A stretch of DNA of 12,623 bases from Chloroflexi bacterium UBA2235. Lineage in GTDB: Bacteria; Chloroflexota; UBA11872; UBA12225. Below are positions 6,917-12,623 of the stretch, piece by piece. Made by a program: the position numbers and the translations under genes. A model generated the notes under the pieces. The model had not been told where the DNA came from and searched no databases. It worked only from the letters and a program-made list of their open reading frames with translations. Position 1 is the first letter of the stretch. Every line of letters begins with the position of its first letter. The stretch spans positions 641 through 13,263 of the forward strand of contig DDYL01000162.1 of NCBI GenBank assembly GCA_002347925.1, in the 5' to 3' direction.

Positions 6917-8152
6917 ATGCGTATCGCCCATCACACCTGGGAGTTTCCGCCGACCATCGTGGGGGGACTTGGCACGTATAGCCAGTGCATCACGACCGCT
7001 CTGGCTGACCTTGGTCACGAGGTGCACGTGTGGTCACCAGACCAAGTTGGTTGGCCGAAGACGGTCGTGCCGGTACCTCACCCACGCGTGCATGTGCGGC
7101 GATTGCCGTTGTTCGATATCACTGGCGTCTTTCCCCACCTGCTCAACGACGACCTCCGGAACTGGGGCGGCTACCTGTCGGATCTCATAACTTTCAACTT
7201 ACAGGCGACAGGCGAGACACGACTGACCGAGGGCCTTGACGTCATCGCCGTCCAGGACTGGCTGTCGGCAATAGCCGGCCTCAGCCTGGCAAAGGACCGG
7301 AAGGTGCCAGTTGTCTTTCACATCCACAGCGCGGAATGGGGACGGCAACCGGGTGGGGGAGGCTCAGCGTCGGTGCGCAACTTCGAGGCGTCAATGGCAC
7401 ACCACGCCGACGCTATCGTCACCGTGTCCCACGCGATGCGCGAGGACCTGATCGCGCACGGATGGGACGCGGGGAAGATCCACACGGTATGGAACGGTGT
7501 CGATCCGAATCGCTACCGACCCGGGATTGCCACGACCGCCGAAACCGACGCCCTGCGGGCCCGCTACGGCATTCCCAATCGTGTGCCCGTGATCCTGTTT
7601 GTCGGAAGGCTCGTGCCCGAAAAGGGCGTCCTTCCCATGATCGACGCCGTACCGTCAGTTCTTGCGTCGAACCCTGACGCGCACCTTGTCGTCCTCGGGG
7701 CCGGCCAGATGGAAGGCCCAATGCGGACCCGCATCGCAGACCTTGGCGTCAGTAGACAAGTGCACATGCGCGCCGAACTGGTCAGTGAACACGAACGGAT
7801 CGTCCACTTCGAGATGTGCGACGTGGGACTCTTTCCGTCGACCTATGAACCATTCGGGATCGTGACCCTCGAGGCAATGGCCATCGGCAAGGCATGCGTT
7901 GCCGGGGCACGCGGCGTCGTTGGGTTTCGGGAACAGGTAGTTCCATCTGGCGACGACCAGACGGGCCTGCATGTGGACGGGGGAAACCCGGCGGATATTG
8001 CGTGGGGCCTGAACGAAGCGCTTTCTGACCGGGACCGCTTGGCCACCTGGGGCGCGAACGGCCGCGCGCGCGTCCTCGCGGAGTTCACGTGGGAAATCGC
8101 CGCCAAGAAGACGGCGGAGATTTACAGGGCAGTGGCCGTCAAGAACAGGTAG
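6917..8152 (+). CDS. GT4-family glycosyltransferase, archaeal glycogen-synthase-like
   Basis: This is a retaining GT-B enzyme of 411 residues. It opens MRIAHHTWEFPPTIVGGLG, the nucleotide-sugar loop form seen in archaeal-type glycogen synthases and related GT4 enzymes. Other marks are HIHSAEW in the N-terminal domain, FVGRLVPEKG (R231, K236) in the donor-binding domain, and the E-x7-E pair E311/E319 in YEPFGIVTLEAM. The frame is open back to ATG 6806, which overlaps the previous stop (ATGA). However, the extra 37 residues are basic and unconserved-looking, while AAGGA (6905-6909) stands 7 bases before ATG 6917, so I choose 6917. It follows a related enzyme on the same strand, and the two may act in sequence on one surface or storage glycan. 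The acceptor is unknown. It does not look like a duplicate of its neighbour: similarity is limited to the fold motifs. Confidence 0.93.
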   Translation: MRIAHHTWEFPPTIVGGLGTYSQCITTALADLGHEVHVWSPDQVGWPKTVVPVPHPRVHVRRLPLFDITGVFPHLLNDDLRNWGGYLSDLITFNLQATGETRLTEGLDVIAVQDWLSAIAGLSLAKDRKVPVVFHIHSAEWGRQPGGGGSASVRNFEASMAHHADAIVTVSHAMREDLIAHGWDAGKIHTVWNGVDPNRYRPGIATTAETDALRARYGIPNRVPVILFVGRLVPEKGVLPMIDAVPSVLASNPDAHLVVLGAGQMEGPMRTRIADLGVSRQVHMRAELVSEHERIVHFEMCDVGLFPSTYEPFGIVTLEAMAIGKACVAGARGVVGFREQVVPSGDDQTGLHVDGGNPADIAWGLNEALSDRDRLATWGANGRARVLAEFTWEIAAKKTAEIYRAVAVKNR

Positions 8153-8167
8153 CTGGCGCCATGCTTG

Positions 8168-8197
8168 CGCGCGGTTCCACGAATACAGAACCGCGTG
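8168..8197. terminator. hairpin between convergent genes, candidate bidirectional terminator
   Basis: CGCGGTTC (8170-8177) and GAACCGCG (8188-8195) are perfect complements. One G-U and one C-G pair extend the stem outward to about 10 bp, with a 10-base loop. It sits between the stop of the glycosyltransferase (8152) and the stop of the converging membrane-protein gene (8236). No T tract follows on either strand, so it may be a Rho-dependent or atypical terminator. Confidence 0.5.
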
Positions 8198-8207
8198 ATC
8201 CTCGACT

Positions 8208-8230
8208 TAACCGACCGCACGTGCCGGTTA
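8208..8230. repeat. second hairpin in the convergent gap
   Basis: TAACCG (8208-8213) pairs with CGGTTA (8225-8230). The 11-base loop contains an 8-base palindrome GCACGTGC (8217-8224). It lies 5 bases beyond the stop of the minus-strand gene and may help end transcription, or be a protein-binding dyad. Confidence 0.4.
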
Positions 8231-8235
8231 GGCAG

Positions 8236-10536
8236 CTACGCCATGCGGTCATTCCTCGGCCTCGGAGGCAATGGCACGGGCATTGATGGTCCTCGCACGT
8301 CGTCATCGTCATCGGGGCCCTTATCAGGCAAAGTGCGGCCCAAAACCTGCAACGCCAAAAGCCTGGACTTGAATTGGCCGAATAGACTGTTCAGCGAAGC
8401 CTCAGGGACTACCAGGAAAACCGTAAAAATCCCTAATCCCAGAAACCCAAGGAACGAGCCAATCACAAAGCTTGTTGGGAGATAGTTCAGGATGACCGTC
8501 TCCCCGGGTTGTGCGCCAACAATCTCGATGAACTCTCCGACCGGGCGAACCAATCGGACCTGTCCAGCCTCTGAGCGTGCGCGCCACCCCGGCATCCATC
8601 CTTGCATGACTACCACGCCCTGTCCGGGGCCATCCGTGGCGGTCGTCCACGCAGGTGTTGGGACTTTCACAACGATGCGGTTCGGGCCTTTAAAGCTTGC
8701 TCGGGCCTCGATGACGTCACCACTTGCCACAGCCGATGTGCCCACCTCAACAGGACCGAACGGAACCTTCCCATCGCGGGCGACAAACGCGAACGGCAGT
8801 CCAAGAGGCAACCCGTAGACCCATCCTCCACTGAACTGGCGGATTGGTTTCATTTGGCCATTTGTCGGTGCGTTCGGCAAGATCAGCGCATATCGTGGTG
8901 CAGGCGTCAAAATATCCTTCGTCGGAACTCGGTTTGCTCGCAGTTTCATTGGAAAAACCGAGTCAATGACCGTGAGTTCATTGCTCATCTGCGAGGATGA
9001 AGCAAGGCTATAAATCATAGAATTAGCATTGATCAATAGTGCGCCAGGTTCCTGAGACCGAACCCACGAAAATACTTCACTTTCCGATCGGTTCCACGGC
9101 GGAGTGTTCAGAATGCCCTTGTTTGCCTGCCAAGGGTCGGCGACTGCTGCCAACAACGCGATCACGACGCCTGCAGTGACGCCTGCGCGCGCCAAATTAA
9201 ACTGCCGAGTACGCGCAACTTCCTGAGTGTCTCCACCTGATGTTCCCGTGACCACCTGAAATCGCCAATCTGGGAGCGAGATGTCAGCAGGGAGACTTTT
9301 CGCAACGATTGCCTTCCACAACCAATCCGCACCACCCATCAATAACGGAATAAGCACGATAGTTGCGACCGCGACCAAACTTCCCCAAAACCTGAACTGC
9401 TGCATGAACGAAAACACGTCAAGTAGCAATTTGAACGAAGTTTTATGAATTGAAGACAGAATGATCATGGCAATGAAACTTGCCAATAGGTGAGGCAGGT
9501 ACCGTGTCCGACCACGCAGGTACGCCCCAACCGCGAATGGTGCAAAGATGAATACTGTAGCGCCAATATAGCTGTAATAGATTGCCCAACCAATAGGACT
9601 CGCACCAAACAATCCATTTGCCCAGAATTGACGATCTGGCACAACAAAGCCGAACAACGTTACCAACGGCGGGAGGGTTCCCGAACCGCTCACATCCATT
9701 GGTTTTTCAATGTATGGCATCAGTTCCACAAGAGGTAGGAATTGTGGTGCTATCAGAAGTGCTGTGAGCGCAGCGTAAGCACTTAATGTGATCCCATTGT
9801 GCTTCATGGACTCTATTGCTGCGAGTATGTTTCCCGATTTTTTTACAATCTCTGCAACAATAAAAACGATGAGAATAAACCCGATTCCAATCCAGTAGTA
9901 CAGAAAACCTGTCATGAACATAACGGCGCTGCACATCGCGGCTATCGCAAGATTTCGAGGAGACCTACGCTCGAGAACCATGATGAAGCTCGCCAGCACA
10001 GCTGCAATCCACGCGTGCTGTATTGGAGCGGCGAATGAGAAACCGCTGCCCACAGGGGCCAAAATGCTCCCGGCGCAAAGCGCCAGTACACCGCTAGCTA
10101 GGGCCACCGTTCGACCATGGCCAAGGACCCGGCCAAGCCAGTACTGGCCCGATCCGGCCATCGCCATGGAAAGAACAACGGCGACTTTCGCCCCATTCGT
10201 CGGTCCTAGCAATCCAAGCGGCACCAATACGAATGGATTGAACATGCTGATATATGGATTACCGATGTAAGGCAGTCCCGTCCTGATATACGGGTTCCAG
10301 AGGGGAAATTCTCCAAATCGCCCCACGGTGTCTGCCACGAACCACTGAATTGCGACGCCGGATACGAACTCTCCGGGACCACCAGCTCGGTCTTCATCCA
10401 GTGGAAAATATTGCGCTGCGTAGATCCACGCACACACAATAAAGAATACAATTACAATCGAATTAACCAGGAATGCTCGCATCGATCTAATCGGCTTGTC
10501 TAACGGAGTGTCTCCGATGACGCTAAGTGTCGCCAT
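8236..10536 (-). CDS. YfhO-like polytopic membrane protein (GT-C-like)
   Basis: This is a 766-residue membrane protein. After a first helix (about 18-42) comes an extracellular segment with DEDRAGGPGEF and FPLWNPYIRTGLPYIGNPY, then about a dozen helices up to residue 480. A largely soluble C-terminal part ends GWMPGWRARSEAG, and a final helix lies near 688-710. The PLWNPY...G.P...NP motif and the closing PGW-(K/R) plus a last helix are the marks of YfhO-family (PF09586) proteins, thought to be polyprenyl-phosphate-dependent GT-C glycosyltransferases acting outside the membrane; that role is inference. The cytoplasmic tail carries five Asp (about 742-746) and a proline-rich end. The start is ATG 10536, with GAGGAG (10553-10548) 11 bases upstream. 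The gene is much richer in A+T than its neighbours, with 60-base blocks of 32-33 percent GC at 9421 and 9841, suggesting transfer. Confidence 0.85.
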   Translation of the reverse strand: MATLSVIGDTPLDKPIRSMRAFLVNSIVIVFFIVCAWIYAAQYFPLDEDRAGGPGEFVSGVAIQWFVADTVGRFGEFPLWNPYIRTGLPYIGNPYISMFNPFVLVPLGLLGPTNGAKVAVVLSMAMAGSGQYWLGRVLGHGRTVALASGVLALCAGSILAPVGSGFSFAAPIQHAWIAAVLASFIMVLERRSPRNLAIAAMCSAVMFMTGFLYYWIGIGFILIVFIVAEIVKKSGNILAAIESMKHNGITLSAYAALTALLIAPQFLPLVELMPYIEKPMDVSGSGTLPPLVTLFGFVVPDRQFWANGLFGASPIGWAIYYSYIGATVFIFAPFAVGAYLRGRTRYLPHLLASFIAMIILSSIHKTSFKLLLDVFSFMQQFRFWGSLVAVATIVLIPLLMGGADWLWKAIVAKSLPADISLPDWRFQVVTGTSGGDTQEVARTRQFNLARAGVTAGVVIALLAAVADPWQANKGILNTPPWNRSESEVFSWVRSQEPGALLINANSMIYSLASSSQMSNELTVIDSVFPMKLRANRVPTKDILTPAPRYALILPNAPTNGQMKPIRQFSGGWVYGLPLGLPFAFVARDGKVPFGPVEVGTSAVASGDVIEARASFKGPNRIVVKVPTPAWTTATDGPGQGVVVMQGWMPGWRARSEAGQVRLVRPVGEFIEIVGAQPGETVILNYLPTSFVIGSFLGFLGLGIFTVFLVVPEASLNSLFGQFKSRLLALQVLGRTLPDKGPDDDDDVRGPSMPVPLPPRPRNDRMA

Positions 10537-10750
10537 TTTCCAGACATCTCCTCAAATTGGTCGGGTGCACGCTGCGGAAATTGGCCGGGGCCGCAAACGC
10601 AACCGATTAAACCAACTCCAATGCGTCATCCTACCTTCCGGGACCCGAGGTCGCAGAGTTCACAACCCATCAGCCGTGAAGTGTTCTCTCCCAATAGAGG
10701 ATGAATCCACCGGCTGGTCAATCTTCAAGACACCAGGAATGAACACTAAG

Positions 10751-10780
10751 ACCTGTTGCCCACATTTGGGCGTGACAGGT
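10751..10780. promoter_or_regulatory. bipartite hairpin upstream of the YfhO-like gene
   Basis: ACCTGT (10751-10756) pairs with ACAGGT (10775-10780), and inside it GCCCA (10758-10762) pairs with TGGGC (10767-10771) around a CATT loop. This gives 11 bp in all with a 1-by-3 internal loop. It merges into a dyad AGGTA-GA-TACCT (10777-10788), and CAGGTAG recurs at 10776-10782 and 10797-10803, 21 bases apart. It may be an operator cluster or a small structured RNA. Confidence 0.4.
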
Positions 10781-10960
10781 AGATACCTAGATCAAGCAGG
10801 TAGTTTTCTGAAGCCTATGCACGACTTTCAGCGTGATCCCCAACTACATCTCACGGGATTTGAGATGGCAATTTTGTAACGGGGTTCGCGGCTGGCGGTG
10901 GCCTCCGGCCCGAGGGTGGCGAAGTCACGGCCTGGCACCTTGGCGGACGGTGATGGACCC

Positions 10961-10976
10961 TCGCCGGTTTCGGCGA
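10961..10976. repeat. short GC-rich hairpin inside the GC-rich island
   Basis: TCGCCG (10961-10966), loop GTTT, CGGCGA (10971-10976) form a perfect 6-bp stem with a four-base loop. It lies in the GC-rich half of the intergenic region and has no T tract on either side. Confidence 0.4.
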
Positions 10977-11268
10977 TTGGCCGCAAACAACCAGGCCCGG
11001 TCGGCTAGTGAAGGTGACGGAACAGGATAAGGCAGAACGTCGGCACTGCCTCCGCCAGGCTTTCGCAGGTCGCGACGCCGGGTGACTTCCACCACTTCAG
11101 CCTTGATCATCGTGCATGACCCGTTACTTGTTGCGATGTCGGGTGACAAGACAACGTGGGCGAGAGAGATCCCGAGGTGCCCCTGTGATCTGCTCAATCT
11201 GGGCACATTTGGGGCGCCACCCAATCGATAGTCCAGAGATGGTCCTACCCATACGTCCGGCACGGGCG

Positions 11269-11274
11269 GATACT
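11269..11274 (+). promoter_or_regulatory. candidate -10 box giving a leaderless transcript
   Basis: GATACT (11269-11274) is followed by six bases and then ATG 11281, the same spacing as TATACT before lepA. No Shine-Dalgarno sequence or good -35 box is seen. Confidence 0.3.
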
Positions 11275-11280
11275 AGTTGC

Positions 11281-11961
11281 ATGACCGACACAATCGTCGC
11301 CCGCCTTGCCGGGGCGTTGCTCGCCATCGCGTGCCTGCTTCCACTTTCCGGCGCCACGAGCGCCCTCGCGCATGAACGTCGCGCAATCGGTCCCTACACC
11401 TTCGTCGTCGGGTTCATCGGCGAACCGGCCCTGGTGGGCGAACCGAACGGCATCGACCTCAAGATCACACGTTCGGACAGTGGCGAAGCGGTCCTCGATG
11501 CGGAAAAGACGCTCAAGGCCAAAATTGCCTTCGGCGGAGGCCAACCCAAGGACTTTCCCCTCCACGCTCGGTTCGGGGTGCCAGGGGGTTACACCGCCGA
11601 CATCATTCCAACCAAGGCCGGCAGCTACCTGTTCACCTTCACGGGGACGATTGGCGGAGTATCGGTGAACGAAGTGTTCGAGAGCGGCCCGGGACGATTC
11701 AGCGATGTCGAGCCGATCGAAAAGCTCCAGTTCCCGGACATCGTGCTGGCTCCGGCCTCGGCTTCAGCAAGCGCGAAACGCGCCGAAGACCGGGCCATCC
11801 AAGCCGAGGCAATCGCGACCGCCCTGTCAGAACGGGTTGCGTCGTCCGAGACCCTCGCAATGGCCGGCATTGGGGCGGGTGTCCTGGGTATCGCGACCTC
11901 GGTTGCAGCGTTCGTCCTCGGTCGGCGGTCCGGAAACCGCCCGGTCGGCCAACCAAAGTAG
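11281..11961 (+). CDS. secreted, membrane-anchored beta-domain protein (HE-starting, CopC-like export pattern)
   Basis: This is a 226-residue exported protein of unproven function. A signal peptide covers residues 1-30, with a hydrophobic core GALLAIACLLPL and an ATSALA cleavage site, so the mature chain would begin with His31-Glu. Residues 31-145 look like an Ig-like beta domain: GPYTFVVGFIGEPALVGEPNG, then DFPLHARFGVPGGYTADIIPTKAGSYLFTFTG. Residues 160-190 are Ala-rich and probably helical, followed by one membrane segment (about 193-214) and a basic tail. From memory, similar HE-starting proteins occur in Actinobacteria and Chloroflexota, sometimes near copper genes. A mature N-terminal His recalls CopC, but the rest of the CopC copper site is not evident, and the only other His in the mature chain is His95. 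The frame is open to 11116, but ATG 11281 is the one followed by the signal peptide. The kinase gene starts 9 bases after its stop. Confidence 0.8.
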   Translation: MTDTIVARLAGALLAIACLLPLSGATSALAHERRAIGPYTFVVGFIGEPALVGEPNGIDLKITRSDSGEAVLDAEKTLKAKIAFGGGQPKDFPLHARFGVPGGYTADIIPTKAGSYLFTFTGTIGGVSVNEVFESGPGRFSDVEPIEKLQFPDIVLAPASASASAKRAEDRAIQAEAIATALSERVASSETLAMAGIGAGVLGIATSVAAFVLGRRSGNRPVGQPK

Positions 11962-11970
11962 ACTCGGAAC

Positions 11971-12623
11971 GTGACGATCGGTGCGCGTCCAGTGCCCAAT
12001 GTCTCGCCCGGGAATACCGTGGACGCGGGCTCATGGGAGCGCGCGACTTCGTCCACGGCATCCGATCCTCGGGGTGGGCGGGTTGCCTCGCTCTACCCGA
12101 GAACCCGTGTGCCAAGGATCTCGGTCCCTACGCGCCATGGGCGCCTGCGGATCCTGAAATGGCTGACCGTCCTGGTTCCCGCAGTCTGTGCCGGCATCTA
12201 CGAGACGGTCCGCCACTCCTTCCTCACAACTGACCTCCCAAATTCCCTCGGCACGTTGATTGCTGTCTTGCTGGTCGTGGCAATCTCGTTCGGCTTCGCC
12301 CGCATTTCGTTCGGGATCATTCAAAAGATGGAAGAGGGCCTCATCGAACGGAACCGACGCCTCCAGGAACTTTCGCGTGATGCCCAACGGGTTGCCGTCC
12401 TTGAAGAACGGGACCGCCTGGCCCGGGAAATGCACGACGGCATCGCCCAAGTTCTTGCATATCTTCTGGTCCGGGTCGACACCATCGAAAGCCTGGTCGA
12501 CCGAGGCAGGTCAACTGAGGCACTGGCCGAACTCAGGGGAATGCGCTCGTCAGGCGAAGTCGCGAACGCGGAAGTGCGGGAAGCCATTGCCGGGCTCCGA
12601 ACCAACCCAGCCCCAGGCATCGG
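11971..12623 (+). CDS. sensor histidine kinase, HisKA_3 type, truncated by window end
   Basis: This is the N-terminal 217 residues of a two-component sensor kinase; the ATPase domain lies beyond the window. The start is GTG 11971, 9 bases after the upstream stop, and there is no stop codon up to the window end. A basic N-terminal region of about 60 residues precedes two membrane helices (about 62-80 and 93-118) with only a short loop between, so there is no large extracellular sensor domain. A coiled-coil linker (119-150) leads to the H-box ERDRLAREMHDGIAQ with the phosphorylated His at 155, and the X-region-like EVREAIAGLR near 201-210. This is the NarL-family-partner (LiaS/DesK/NarX) class, which normally phosphorylates a LuxR-type response regulator likely to be encoded next. 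The ribosome-binding site is weak (CGGAAC), so translation may be coupled to the preceding gene, whose product could be its sensor partner; that is inference. Confidence 0.88.
   Translation, partial: MTIGARPVPNVSPGNTVDAGSWERATSSTASDPRGGRVASLYPRTRVPRISVPTRHGRLRILKWLTVLVPAVCAGIYETVRHSFLTTDLPNSLGTLIAVLLVVAISFGFARISFGIIQKMEEGLIERNRRLQELSRDAQRVAVLEERDRLAREMHDGIAQVLAYLLVRVDTIESLVDRGRSTEALAELRGMRSSGEVANAEVREAIAGLRTNPAPGI

Larger units (their letters stand above)
10537..11280. other. long intergenic region with structured and GC-shifted segments
   Basis: About 740 bases separate the divergent membrane-protein gene and the HE-domain protein gene. I find no convincing gene. It contains the GAGGAG ribosome-binding site of the minus-strand gene, a strong hairpin at 10751-10780 with nearby repeats, and an abrupt GC step near 10880 from about 47 to 67 percent. 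A TCGCCG/CGGCGA hairpin lies at 10961-10976. The weak open frames here (for example minus 11110-10925, 61 residues from its second Met, and plus 11008, 25 residues) have no ribosome-binding site or recognised domain. Confidence 0.6.

Noticed and set aside
8296..8316. Short GTC/ATC trinucleotide repetition
   Set aside because: It encodes the run of Asp residues in the tail of the YfhO-like protein and is too short to count as a separate repeat.
10496..10879. Plus-strand open frame of 127 codons
   Set aside because: Overlaps the start of the YfhO-like gene on the other strand, has no ribosome-binding site or domain, and crosses the hairpin region.
10925..11263. Minus-strand open frame of 112 codons, or 61 from an inner Met
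   Set aside because: No recognised domain, no ribosome-binding site, and biased composition that follows the GC-rich island.
12031..12450. Minus-strand open frame of 139 codons
   Set aside because: Antisense to the histidine kinase, whose H-box reads clearly on the plus strand.

Overview
The window is a stretch of bacterial chromosome with protein-coding genes on both strands. I see no rRNA, tRNA, CRISPR array, phage module or insertion sequence. Most genes are GC-rich (about 60 percent), use some GTG starts, and several lack a clear Shine-Dalgarno site. Together with the gene content (LepA, MurJ, a GldA-type ABC ATPase, a HisKA_3 sensor kinase and an HE-starting secreted domain protein), this suggests a Gram-positive-like or Chloroflexota/Actinobacteriota-like organism. 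That placement is a low-confidence inference.

Layout. Bases 1-4666 hold a minus-strand run, in order of transcription: murJ (lipid II flippase), lepA (ribosomal back-translocase EF4), an ABC-transporter ATPase, and the first codons of the next gene, probably the partner permease. Bases 4667-5087 are a divergent intergenic region with a candidate plus-strand promoter and two inverted repeats. Bases 5088-8152 carry two plus-strand GT-B glycosyltransferases of the glycogen-synthase-like GT4/GT5 type. The first has a disordered N-terminal extension of about 150 residues, and its open frame continues upstream of any conventional start. A minus-strand gene for a large YfhO-like polytopic membrane protein (8236-10536) converges on them, and the 83-base gap between holds two hairpins. 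Bases 10537-11280 are a non-coding stretch of about 740 bases with a strong hairpin, short direct repeats and an abrupt GC step. The window ends with a plus-strand pair: a secreted, membrane-anchored HE-domain protein (11281-11961) and a truncated NarL-family-type histidine kinase (from 11971).

How they fit together. MurJ, the two glycosyltransferases and the YfhO-like protein all point to cell-envelope or surface-glycan work, but only the two glycosyltransferases are plausibly co-transcribed. The YfhO-like gene is clearly richer in A+T (some 60-base blocks are near 32 percent GC) than its neighbours, which hints at horizontal acquisition. The last two genes are separated by 9 bases and look like an exported domain protein coupled to a sensor kinase. 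The most interesting points are a probable leaderless lepA, the possible CTG start and disordered tail of the first glycosyltransferase, the structured region near 10750, and the predicted N-terminal histidine of the mature exported protein.
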